A program made the translations under genes and the position numbers. The notes below the pieces were generated by a model. The model searched no databases. It saw only the letters and a list, made by a program, of their open reading frames with translations, and had not been told where the DNA came from. A stretch of 64,000 bases of DNA from Loktanella sp. 3ANDIMAR09 (GTDB lineage: Bacteria; Pseudomonadota; Alphaproteobacteria; Rhodobacterales; Rhodobacteraceae): the NCBI RefSeq assembly GCF_001420005.1, contig NZ_LJAK01000001.1, positions 1-64,000 of the forward strand, given 5' to 3'. Shown here piece after piece: positions 17,820 through 25,876 of this stretch (position 1 is the first letter of the stretch; every line of letters begins with the position of its first letter).

Positions 17820-17837
17820 TGTCAACTTGGGTTTACA
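17820..17837. promoter_or_regulatory. PpsR/CrtJ binding site 2 before bchC
   Basis: TGTCAACTTGGGTTTACA is a second exact TGT-N12-ACA site, seven bases from site 1. It overlaps the stop codon of crtF (17822-17824). PpsR tetramers bind such closely spaced pairs cooperatively; the Rhodobacter bchC promoter has the same arrangement. Confidence 0.85.
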
Positions 17838-18949
17838 CCCGTCACGACACCCGTGACGAAGGGCCGCGCGGATCGTGGCATCCGGACATCCCCGAATCCG
17901 GCCTGCACCAAGAGGTCTGACACCTGCCCCCGAGACCGCGCCGCACCCGTGCGCATCGCCTGGCAATAGAGCGCAAAATAAGCATCTCCGGCACGCGTCG
18001 GGCGCGGGCCCCCGGTCATGGGCTCTGACACGATGATGCGTCCGCCCGGCGGCAGTGCGCCCCGGATCGACCGCAGCAGCGCCACCACCGTATCGTCCGC
18101 ATGGTCGTAGAGAACCCGCACAAGGGTGATGACATCTGCGCCTTTTGGCAGCGGATCGTCGCGGAATGATCCCGCATGGATTGTCGTGCGCGCCGACAGC
18201 CCGGCCTGCGCGAATCTCTGCCGGGCGGCGGGCACGACGGCAGGCAGGTCAAACAGCATCAGCTGTGGCGCAGCGTGCCGCGCACCGACTGCCGTCAGAA
18301 ACGCACCCGTGCCACCCCCGACATCCATGATGCAGCGCGCGCGCCCCAGATCCACCGCATCCAGCGTATCCTGCGCCACCAGCGACTGACTGTCAGCCAT
18401 CAGCTGTGAATAGGTCTGCGCCACGGCTGGGTCAGCCGCACCGCCCGCACCAAAGACATAGGGCCAGAAATCCGCGAGCTCTGTGGTCACCTCATCGCGG
18501 AAAAAGGCGACCGGGTCCGACAGGTCGCGGTAGAGGACATCGTGGTGCGCGATCATCTGCTGCAACCCCGGCACACCGGCCAGCGCAGCCCCCCGCGTCG
18601 TCAGCTGCCACAGGCCGCGCCTCTGCCGCAGCAGACCCAGACTGGCCGCGCCATTCAGCAACAGCGTCATGTTGCGCAGCGGGACCGAGGCACGTTGCGC
18701 CAGCGCCGCCGTCGGTGACGGGGCGTCGAGCAATTGCGCCGGTATGTCGAAACGCACAAAGGCCTGCAAAATCTGACTGTGGCAAAACCCGGCGACCAGA
18801 TCGAACATCGCCTCGCCTTCGCGCCGGACAAGGCGACGCAGCAGCGGAATGCGGGCACAGCGCGCCTGAAACACAGGATCAGCCATCAGGCGGGTCCAGC
18901 GCGAGGTCCGCATACCCGGTCGCGCAGGCCGGTCGTCGATCGCCGTCAT
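17822..18949 (-). CDS. crtF: demethylspheroidene O-methyltransferase
   Basis: The 375-residue SAM-dependent methyltransferase adds the C1 methoxy group in the spheroidene pathway. An N-terminal dimerisation/winged-helix region precedes the Rossmann domain with motif I MDVGGGTGAFL, then LFDLPAVV and the late segment GGRIIVSEPM. Its ATG overlaps the crtE stop (ATGA). The end of the gene contains a PpsR site. Normal length. Confidence 0.96.
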   Translation of the reverse strand: MTAIDDRPARPGMRTSRWTRLMADPVFQARCARIPLLRRLVRREGEAMFDLVAGFCHSQILQAFVRFDIPAQLLDAPSPTAALAQRASVPLRNMTLLLNGAASLGLLRQRRGLWQLTTRGAALAGVPGLQQMIAHHDVLYRDLSDPVAFFRDEVTTELADFWPYVFGAGGAADPAVAQTYSQLMADSQSLVAQDTLDAVDLGRARCIMDVGGGTGAFLTAVGARHAAPQLMLFDLPAVVPAARQRFAQAGLSARTTIHAGSFRDDPLPKGADVITLVRVLYDHADDTVVALLRSIRGALPPGGRIIVSEPMTGGPRPTRAGDAYFALYCQAMRTGAARSRGQVSDLLVQAGFGDVRMPRSARPFVTGVVTGVNPS

Positions 18950-19821
18950 TCGCCCGGCACGGGTTGTCTGGCGACCGCAGGCACCAACCGGTCAGCATAG
19001 GCGCGCACCATGCCCGCCAGCGCCGCCTCTCCGGGGCAGGCCGGGATTGATGCGATGGCACCGCCCAGAACGTCGTCGAACCGCGCCACAGCCCCCCGCA
19101 CCCCTAGCGCCGCAACGGCGTTCGGCCGTCCGTGCAGATCGTCCTGACCGGCAGGTTTGCCCAGATCAGAGGCGCTGCACAGCGCGTCGCGCAGATCGTC
19201 CGCAACCTGAAATGCCTCACCGATCCGGTCGCCCAGTTCTTCCCACGGCTCCGCCTCCTGGCCCGCCGCGATGGCACCCATCGTCGTCGCCGCAATGAAC
19301 AGCGCACCGGTCTTGGACCGGTGATAGGCCGCGAGGTCGATGGCGTCCTCGCTCTCCCACCCTTGTCCTGCGCAGATGCCGTCCGGCATCCCGGTGCGTG
19401 TCGCCAGCGCGTCGATCAATGCAATCGCGCGCGCGGGGTGCTGTGCCGCCGCACGTGCGAGGGTCTGAAACCCCATCACGATCAGGCTGTCACCCGCCAG
19501 AACTGCCAGCGGCTCGGAATAGGCGCGATGGACCGACGGCTTGCCCCGGCGGGTGTCGGCATCGTCAAAACAAGGCAGGTCGTCATGCACGAGGCTGGCG
19601 CAATGGATCAATTCAAGCGCGGCCGCAGCCGCATCCGCGAGCGACGGCGCATCATCGCCACAGGCGCGCGCGACGGACAAAAGAATCGTGGGCCGGATAC
19701 GTGCGCCCCCCGGCGCAGTGGCGTAATCCAGCGCCGCAGCAAGCCGCGTGGGTGCCAGCCCGCCCCGCCCGGTTGCGATGGCCCGCTGAATAGCGGTTTC
19801 GATCCGTTGGGTCAGTGGCAT
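18946..19821 (-). CDS. crtE: geranylgeranyl diphosphate synthase
   Basis: The 291-residue polyprenyl synthase supplies GGPP for carotenoids and the phytyl tail of bacteriochlorophyll. The first Asp-rich motif is HDDLPCFDDADTRRGKP and the second is FQVADDLRDA. The start at 19821 (MPLTQRIETA) is chosen because GGAG lies eight bases upstream; an ATG at 19845 lacks a ribosome-binding site. First gene of the crtEF-bchCXYZ-puf superoperon, with two PpsR sites immediately upstream. Confidence 0.95.
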   Translation of the reverse strand: MPLTQRIETAIQRAIATGRGGLAPTRLAAALDYATAPGGARIRPTILLSVARACGDDAPSLADAAAAALELIHCASLVHDDLPCFDDADTRRGKPSVHRAYSEPLAVLAGDSLIVMGFQTLARAAAQHPARAIALIDALATRTGMPDGICAGQGWESEDAIDLAAYHRSKTGALFIAATTMGAIAAGQEAEPWEELGDRIGEAFQVADDLRDALCSASDLGKPAGQDDLHGRPNAVAALGVRGAVARFDDVLGGAIASIPACPGEAALAGMVRAYADRLVPAVARQPVPGE

Positions 19822-19839
19822 TGGACGCACTCCGCAGGT

Positions 19840-19857
19840 TGTCATTTATTTCTGACA
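19840..19857. promoter_or_regulatory. PpsR/CrtJ binding site 1, crtE-crtD intergenic region
   Basis: TGTCATTTATTTCTGACA matches TGT-N12-ACA exactly. It lies 18 bases upstream of the crtE start codon. Confidence 0.83.
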
Positions 19858-19863
19858 GCTTTG

Positions 19864-19881
19864 TGTAAATCAGACTGGACA
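19864..19881. promoter_or_regulatory. PpsR/CrtJ binding site 2, crtE-crtD intergenic region
   Basis: TGTAAATCAGACTGGACA matches TGT-N12-ACA exactly, six bases from site 1. The pair sits in an 88-base divergent promoter region and could repress both crtEF and crtDC in air. Confidence 0.83.
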
Positions 19882-19909
19882 GTTTTGGGCCTGCTGTCAA
19901 CAATGCACC

Positions 19910-21382
19910 ATGACATCGCGCACGACCCCACCCGTCATTGCCATCGTCGGCGCCGGTATCGGCGGGCTGGCCGCAGCATTGCGACTGGCACAGGCCGGCG
20001 CACGCGTGACGGTATTCGAGGCGCAACCGACCCCCGGCGGCAAGATGCGCACGATCGCCAGTGCGGCCGGCCCGATCGACGCAGGACCCACCGTGCTGAC
20101 AATGCGCGGGGTCTTTGACGACCTGTTTGCCGCAGCCGGGTTGCAGCTGGACGACCACGTCACGCTGACGCCGCTGGATACGTTGGCCCGCCACTATTGG
20201 CCGGACGGCACGATGCTGGACCTGATGGCCGATCCCAACGACAGCCTGGCGCGGGTGGCCGATGTCTTTGGGCCGCGTGCCGCTGATGAATTGCGCCGGT
20301 TTTCGGCCCGTGCGGTGCGGCTCTTTGATGCCTTCGAGGGCCCGATGATGAAAACCGCCGCACCCGGACTGGCCGCCATGGCGGGACGTGTCGCGCGGCA
20401 ACCGGGCCTTGCGCTTGACATGGCCCCGCATCTCTCACTGGCTGGGCTGGTGCGGCGCAGCTTTGGCGACCCGCGGCTGGCGCAGTTGTTTGCACGCTAC
20501 GCCACCTATGTGGGCGGCGCGCCGCAGCAGTCACCCGCATTGCTGTCGTTGATCTGGGCGGCAGAGGCACGGGGGGTGTGGACCGTCACGGGCGGCATGC
20601 ATCAACTGGCCGTAACGCTCGCGCGACTGGCACAAGAGGCGGGGGCAAGGTTTCACTACAACACGCCTGTCCACCGCCTTGCGGCACAAGGCGGCAGGGT
20701 CGCCAGACTGGAATACACCGGCGGCACCCTCGACGTGGATGCGGTCTTGTTCAACGGCGACCCGCAGGCCATCGCCCAAGGCCTGCTGGGTCCGGCAACG
20801 CGTCCGACCGTCAGACCCGAAAACATCCGGCCGCGCAGCCTGTCCGCCCATGTGGCAAGTTTCGCCGCCACACCTCGGGGCCTGCCACTGGCGCATCACA
20901 CCGTGCTCTTTGCCGACACGCCCAACGTCGAATTCGATGAGATCGCCAAGGGCCGCACCCCCGCAGATGCCACGCTCTACCTGTGTTCGCAGGACCACGG
21001 CCATGTCGCCGCCGATGCGCTGCACCGGTTTGAAATCATCCGCAACGCACCGCCCCTGCCCACCGACAAGAAGGAAGACGACCAATGCAAGACCATGATG
21101 TTCGATCGGATGCGGCAGTTCGGCCTGACCTTCAGTCCGGGGCCGGTGACGATCACCGGGCCGCAGGAATTCGCGACGCTGTTTCCGGCCAGCGACGGCG
21201 CGTTGTACGGGCGATCCCCGCAGGGGACGATGGCGGCGTTTCAGCGCCCGACCGCGCGCACGACCCTGCCGGGACTGTACCTGTGCGGGGGCGGGGCGCA
21301 CCCAGGGGCGGGGGTGCCGATGGCCGCACTCTCCGGCCAGCATGCGGCAGAGGCGATGAAACACGACCTGTCTTTGACCTAG
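19910..21382 (+). CDS. crtD: 1-hydroxycarotenoid 3,4-desaturase (methoxyneurosporene dehydrogenase)
   Basis: The 490-residue FAD-dependent carotenoid desaturase acts in the spheroidene branch. The dinucleotide-binding motif VAIVGAGIGGLAAALRLAQAG-like segment is at residues 9-30, and the C-terminal family signature is GLYLCGGGAHPGAGVPM. CrtD rather than CrtI is indicated by its location beside crtC and divergent from crtE. The ATG lacks an obvious Shine-Dalgarno sequence and the leader is short, so it may be poorly or leaderlessly translated. Its stop lies directly before the conserved part of crtC. Confidence 0.95.
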   Translation: MTSRTTPPVIAIVGAGIGGLAAALRLAQAGARVTVFEAQPTPGGKMRTIASAAGPIDAGPTVLTMRGVFDDLFAAAGLQLDDHVTLTPLDTLARHYWPDGTMLDLMADPNDSLARVADVFGPRAADELRRFSARAVRLFDAFEGPMMKTAAPGLAAMAGRVARQPGLALDMAPHLSLAGLVRRSFGDPRLAQLFARYATYVGGAPQQSPALLSLIWAAEARGVWTVTGGMHQLAVTLARLAQEAGARFHYNTPVHRLAAQGGRVARLEYTGGTLDVDAVLFNGDPQAIAQGLLGPATRPTVRPENIRPRSLSAHVASFAATPRGLPLAHHTVLFADTPNVEFDEIAKGRTPADATLYLCSQDHGHVAADALHRFEIIRNAPPLPTDKKEDDQCKTMMFDRMRQFGLTFSPGPVTITGPQEFATLFPASDGALYGRSPQGTMAAFQRPTARTTLPGLYLCGGGAHPGAGVPMAALSGQHAAEAMKHDLSLT

Positions 21383-22293
21383 AGGTTCCACCCGACGGCT
21401 ATGCCTGGTGGTATGTCGATGGCGTCAGCCATGACGGCAAACGGGCCGTCAGCGTGATCGGATTTATCGGATCGGTGTTTTCGCCGTGGTACAAATGGTC
21501 TGGCCGCCGCGATCCTGCGAACCACTGCTGCATCAATGTCGCCACCTACGGACCCGGTGCCCGGTTCACCATGACCGACCGAGGCCGCGCGGCCTTGCGC
21601 ACCACTGACGACGCGCTGACCGTCGGCCCTTCATCCATGCATTGGCAGGACGGCAAACTGGAGATTTCCCTCGACGAAATCAGTGGTCCCCCCATCATCA
21701 GCCGGGTGCGCGGCACGATCACGCTGACGCCGCAAGCGGTGACCGGGGTGGAATTGCCGCTGACCACGGACGGCGCGCATATCTGGCGCCCCTTTGCGCC
21801 CATCGCCGATATTACCGTCGATCTGGAGGCCGATGGCTGGCAATGGGACGGTCATGGCTATTTCGACGCCAATTTCGGCACCCGCGCGCTGGAGGCGGAT
21901 TTCGATTTCTGGACATGGGGGCGATACCCGACAGCCACCGGAGCCACGTGTTTCTATGATGCGACCCTGCGCGATGGCAGCGGGTTCGAAACCGCAATCG
22001 CCTTTGACCGTGATGGCGGTGCGGCCCATGTCGCCGCCCCCCCGCTGACCCCGTTCAAACGGTCCCTGTGGCAGGTGAAACGTGAAACGCGGGCCGATCC
22101 CGGTGTCACGCCGAAACAGCGGTTGAACATGCTTGATGCGCCGTTCTATTCGCGCAGCACCGTGGACACCGTGCTGAACGGCGAAGCCGTCACCGGCGTG
22201 CACGAGGCGCTGGACCTGACCCGCTACCGGCAACCGCTGCTGAAACCGATGCTGGCCTGTCGGGTGCCGCGCCGCGCGGGCTGGACGTTCTAG
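21283..22293 (+). CDS. crtC: hydroxyneurosporene synthase (carotenoid 1,2-hydratase)
   Basis: The protein hydrates the psi end of neurosporene to give the 1-hydroxy product. The CrtC family core starts at FDLEVPPDGYAWWYVDG, eight residues before which crtD ends, and continues with SVFSPWYKWSGRRDP and YGPGARFTMTDRGR. The end is well defined. The start is not: no ATG lies in frame between 21085 and the conserved core. I chose the GTG at 21283, overlapping crtD by 100 bases, but it has no clear ribosome-binding site; translation may depend on coupling to crtD. Its TAG stop shares the CTAG palindrome with the stop of the opposite gene. Confidence 0.9.
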   Translation: MRGRGAPRGGGADGRTLRPACGRGDETRPVFDLEVPPDGYAWWYVDGVSHDGKRAVSVIGFIGSVFSPWYKWSGRRDPANHCCINVATYGPGARFTMTDRGRAALRTTDDALTVGPSSMHWQDGKLEISLDEISGPPIISRVRGTITLTPQAVTGVELPLTTDGAHIWRPFAPIADITVDLEADGWQWDGHGYFDANFGTRALEADFDFWTWGRYPTATGATCFYDATLRDGSGFETAIAFDRDGGAAHVAAPPLTPFKRSLWQVKRETRADPGVTPKQRLNMLDAPFYSRSTVDTVLNGEAVTGVHEALDLTRYRQPLLKPMLACRVPRRAGWTF

Positions 22294-22922
22294 CCCAGCG
22301 TCACGACAGCACCACCCGCCGCGGCCGCATCCTCTGCATCATGCGTGACCATCAGCACGGGCAGATCGCGGTCGCGCGCGCGGGCAAAGACCAGATCGCG
22401 GACCTGCGCGCGCAGCGCTGCATCCAGACGGGAAAACGCTTCGTCCAGCAGCAGGGCACAGGGATCTGACAGCAGCATCCGCATCAAAGCGACCCGCGCC
22501 TTTTGCCCCCCCGAGAGCGTTGCGGGATCGCGGTCGGCAAAACCCGCCAGATCGACCTCGGCGAGGGCCGCATCCACCTTGGCGCGGCGCTGGCTACGGC
22601 TGCCGCCGGGCCGCAGGCCAAAGGCCAGGTTTTCGCCCACGCTCAGATGGGGAAACAGCAGGTCGTCCTGAAACAGGATACCGATCATGCGTTGGTGCGG
22701 TGCGGCGTCCGTCACGTCGCGGCCATCCAGCAGGACGCGCCCGGTGGCGGCAAAGGCAGGGGGAAGCGTGCCGGTGACAAACGACAGCAACGTCGATTTG
22801 CCCACACCGGACGGCCCCATGACCGATAGCACCTGCCCCGGCCCGATATGCCAGTCCAGCGACACCATCGGCGCGCCGTTTTTCGAGATGCGGACATCCT
22901 GCAGGGTCAGCCCCTTATCCAT
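22290..22922 (-). CDS. ABC transporter ATP-binding protein (YnjD type)
   Basis: The 210-residue ATPase has Walker A GPSGVGKS, Q-loop FQDDLLFPHLS, signature LSGGQKARVAL, Walker B ALLLDEAF and the switch His in VTHDAEDA. It powers the importer encoded by the two preceding genes and overlaps the permease gene by eight bases. The gene order (phosphatidyltransferase, binding protein, permease, ATPase) parallels the Escherichia coli ynjF/ynjBCD set, whose substrate is unknown. The ATPase also resembles ThiQ, so a thiamine-like or other small organic substrate is possible. Confidence 0.9.
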   Translation of the reverse strand: MDKGLTLQDVRISKNGAPMVSLDWHIGPGQVLSVMGPSGVGKSTLLSFVTGTLPPAFAATGRVLLDGRDVTDAAPHQRMIGILFQDDLLFPHLSVGENLAFGLRPGGSRSQRRAKVDAALAEVDLAGFADRDPATLSGGQKARVALMRMLLSDPCALLLDEAFSRLDAALRAQVRDLVFARARDRDLPVLMVTHDAEDAAAAGGAVVTLG

Positions 22923-24624
22923 GTTGCAGTCCTTTGCGGTTGCGCCAGATCAGCGCGGGTATGCCAAGGGCCAGCGCGAATGGCACCAGCGCCGCCGCGG
23001 TCTGCATCAGCCCGTAGGTCGCGATGGCCCGTCTGTCCCCACCAGAGGCAAGTGCCACCGCCTCGGTCGTCAGGGTCGATACCCGGCCGCCGCCGATCAG
23101 CAGCGTGGGCAGATATTGTCCGACACTGACCGACAGGCCAATGGCCGTGGCCGTCAGCAACGGGCGCAACAGCATCGGCAGGCGCACGCGCCACAGCACC
23201 CTGTCGGGCGAGGCCCCCAAGGCCGCCGCAACGGTCGCGTTGCGCACGTCCCATGCGCGAAACGGATCGGCCAGCGACAGGTAGACATAGGGCAAAACGA
23301 AGACAAGATGCGCCAGCATGACCGGTGCCTGCCCAGTGTCTGCACCCGCATTCAAGAGCAAGGTCTGAAGCCCCGGCAAAAACGCCGTCTGCGGAATGAT
23401 CAGCGGCAGATACAGCAACCACATGCCGCGCCGCGTCATACGCAAACCGTGCCGATGCTCGGCCTCCAGACAGCCGATCGTCAGGACCAATGCCACGGCA
23501 GTGACGCTGATGGCGATCACGGCGGTCTGCGTCAGTGCGTCGCCCAATCCGGCGGCATGGCGCATCCAGTTTTTCAATGTCAGCGCGTCAGGCATCGCAT
23601 CGGGGAATCCCCAGAACCCCGCAAACGACCAGACCACCAGCACGGCAATTCCCCCAGCAATCGCAAAGGCCGCGGTCGCTGACAGGCCCAGTGCCGTGGC
23701 GGCGATCGCGCGGTCACCGCAAAACCGCCCGCCAGTAGCGATCCAGCGCCGTCCCGCCCAGGCGACGACGCCTTCGGCCAGCCGCCAGACGGCCAGTGCC
23801 GCGATCACCAGCGCCAGTTGCAGCAGGGCCCCCGCATTGGCCAGCAGGCGGGCCGCGAAATCCGGCTCTCCCATCCAGCGGACAATCTGCACGGACAGCG
23901 GCGGCGGCGTGTTCGGCCCGAGGATCACCGCCACGTCAACAACGCTCATGCCGTAGGCCAGCACGACATAGACCGGCAGACGAATCTGCGCATAGACGCG
24001 CGGAAAGACGCATTTCAGCCACCCCGTGACGCGCCCATACCCAAGGGACGCGGCGATCGTGCGGGCGCGAGGCGCGTCGGTCTGCCCCAGTGCTGCCAGT
24101 GTCATCAGCAGCAGGAACGGAATTTCCTTGATGACCAGGCCCGCCGTCATGGTCAGACCCCACGTGTCCTGCACGATCAACAGGTCGGGCGGCCGGTCCC
24201 ACCCGGTCAACCAGGGCGAGGTGGCCCGCGCCACCCAGCCCGAGGGCGCGATCAGGAACGCAAGGCCAAAGGCCGCCGCCGCATGCGGCACCGACAGCAG
24301 CGGCGACAGCGCGCGTTCCAGCGCGCGGAACGCCGCCGTGCCGGACCAGCCTGCAACCAACCCCATGACGATGGCCAATGCGATGGCCGTCGTCGTGATC
24401 CCTGTTGTCAGCGACAGCGTCACCGCACGCGGCAACCCCGGCCAGTCAAACAGGCCGCGCATCGCCTCCAGCGACGGGCCGGTCAGCCCCGCTGCGGGCA
24501 GATGGCCAAAAGCAGGCAGCACGGTGCCATAGAGACCCGCCACCACCGGCCCCAACATTGCAACCAGCGTCAGCGCCGGCAGGACCGGCAACAACCGCCG
24601 CCGGGTCACAAGACGACCCGGCAT
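22915..24624 (-). CDS. ABC transporter permease, fused double-domain (YnjC type)
   Basis: The 569-residue inner-membrane protein has about twelve hydrophobic segments arranged as two homologous halves, each with a binding-protein-dependent permease (EAA-like) loop; ALGASPDRVLWRVRLP in the second half and ASLGYGRVTGWLKCVFPR in the first are the clearest. Such fused permeases also occur in ThiP and FbpB. The start at 24624 is preferred over 24717 because the upstream 93 bases contain a hairpin and encode no membrane-like residues. No good ribosome-binding site is visible. Confidence 0.88.
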   Translation of the reverse strand: MPGRLVTRRRLLPVLPALTLVAMLGPVVAGLYGTVLPAFGHLPAAGLTGPSLEAMRGLFDWPGLPRAVTLSLTTGITTTAIALAIVMGLVAGWSGTAAFRALERALSPLLSVPHAAAAFGLAFLIAPSGWVARATSPWLTGWDRPPDLLIVQDTWGLTMTAGLVIKEIPFLLLMTLAALGQTDAPRARTIAASLGYGRVTGWLKCVFPRVYAQIRLPVYVVLAYGMSVVDVAVILGPNTPPPLSVQIVRWMGEPDFAARLLANAGALLQLALVIAALAVWRLAEGVVAWAGRRWIATGGRFCGDRAIAATALGLSATAAFAIAGGIAVLVVWSFAGFWGFPDAMPDALTLKNWMRHAAGLGDALTQTAVIAISVTAVALVLTIGCLEAEHRHGLRMTRRGMWLLYLPLIIPQTAFLPGLQTLLLNAGADTGQAPVMLAHLVFVLPYVYLSLADPFRAWDVRNATVAAALGASPDRVLWRVRLPMLLRPLLTATAIGLSVSVGQYLPTLLIGGGRVSTLTTEAVALASGGDRRAIATYGLMQTAAALVPFALALGIPALIWRNRKGLQHG

Positions 24625-24628
24625 GTGC

Positions 24629-24649
24629 AAACGCCCCCGAAAGGGGGCG
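24629..24649 (-). terminator. attenuator-like hairpin between binding-protein and permease genes
   Basis: CGCCCCC and GGGGGCG form a perfect seven-base-pair stem over a four-base loop, followed on the minus strand by only TTT. Its position between a substrate-binding protein gene and its permease gene suggests partial termination or mRNA stabilisation, keeping the binding protein in excess. Confidence 0.6.
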
Positions 24650-24682
24650 CTGCGATCACCTGAAGCCCTGGCAAAGCCACCG

Positions 24683-25876
24683 TTACTGCGCGACGCCGTA
24701 ACGGGTGACCCAGTCATCGGCGATGCGGGTCATCCAGCTGGGATGCGGTTCGGCCTGAACGGTGCCCAGTTCAGCGGGCGACAGCGTGGCCACGCCCAGT
24801 TCCAATGCGTCAAAGGCCGCGCGCTGATCGGCGTCCAGTTTGTCCATGTCCAGCACCGTGCCATAGCCCAGCACGTCGGGGTCCTGCGCACGGGCCTGCG
24901 CCTCGGGCGACATCAGGAAATTCGCGACGACCATCGCGCCCTCTGCACTACCGGAATTATAGGGGATCGCGACAAAGCTGGCGTTGCCGATGGTGCCCTT
25001 GTCCAGAACAAAGGTCCGCACGGTGTCAGGCAGCTCGGAATTTGCGATCGCAGTCGATGCTGCACCCGGCGAAAAGGAAATCGACAGGTCCAGTTCCGCA
25101 TCCGCGATCAGCGGGAACATGGCCGTGCCGGTCGCGGGATATGCGCGACCTTCGCGCCACAGGGTCGGCGTCAGCGCATAGAGGTAATCCCACAGCGGAG
25201 CCGTCACGGTATCGTAATTTTCATCCGTCGCGGGCGATTGCAGTACGCTGGGATCGTCCAGCGTATCGACCAGCACCTGTTTCAGGAACGTGGTGCCCAG
25301 AAAATCCGGCGGCTGCGGATAGGTGAACCGGCCGGGGTTGGCGGTGGACCAATCCAGAATGGCCTGCATCGATCCCAGCGGTTCCATGTCGGCACTGTCA
25401 TAGACGAACACGACCTGCGCCATGGCCCAGGGGGATTCGTAGCCTTCGACGGGGACGGTGAAATCGGTCTGAACGGTCTTGCCGTCGACATCGACATACT
25501 GCCAGTTCGGTAGCTGTTCGGCAAAGGGACCGAACAACAGGTCAGCCTCTTTCATCGCGGCGAAATTCGCGCCGTTGATCCAGATCATGTCGATCGCACC
25601 GTCGGTGTCGGTGCCGGCCTGCTTTTCGCTGAGCACGCGGGTCACGGCATCGGCGGTATCCGTCAGCTTGACGTGTTCCAGCGTGACGCCGTAATCCTCG
25701 GCCACACGCTCTCCGACCCACGCGATAAAGTCATTGGTCGTCGTGGAACCACCCCAGGCATTCCAGAATACGGTCTGCCCCTGTGCGGCAGATGTCACGG
25801 CATCCCAGTCGGCGGGGTCAGCCTGCGACCATGCGGGCGTTGCCGCAACAGCCGCGAGTAGAGCGAGATATTTCAT
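24683..25876 (-). CDS. ABC transporter periplasmic binding protein (YnjB type)
   Basis: The 397-residue protein has a short signal peptide (MKYLALLAAVAATPAWS, cleavage near AWSQA) and the fold of the family-1/6 extracellular solute-binding proteins, with the YnjB marks FWNAWGGSTTTNDFIAWVG and DMIWINGANFAAMK. It would capture the substrate of the permease. It overlaps the phosphatidyltransferase stop by four bases (ATGA). Substrate unknown. Confidence 0.9.
   Translation of the reverse strand: MKYLALLAAVAATPAWSQADPADWDAVTSAAQGQTVFWNAWGGSTTTNDFIAWVGERVAEDYGVTLEHVKLTDTADAVTRVLSEKQAGTDTDGAIDMIWINGANFAAMKEADLLFGPFAEQLPNWQYVDVDGKTVQTDFTVPVEGYESPWAMAQVVFVYDSADMEPLGSMQAILDWSTANPGRFTYPQPPDFLGTTFLKQVLVDTLDDPSVLQSPATDENYDTVTAPLWDYLYALTPTLWREGRAYPATGTAMFPLIADAELDLSISFSPGAASTAIANSELPDTVRTFVLDKGTIGNASFVAIPYNSGSAEGAMVVANFLMSPEAQARAQDPDVLGYGTVLDMDKLDADQRAAFDALELGVATLSPAELGTVQAEPHPSWMTRIADDWVTRYGVAQ

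Noticed and set aside
21085-21282. crtC start at the ATG 21085
   Set aside because: It would overlap crtD by nearly 300 bases and adds residues with no resemblance to CrtC.
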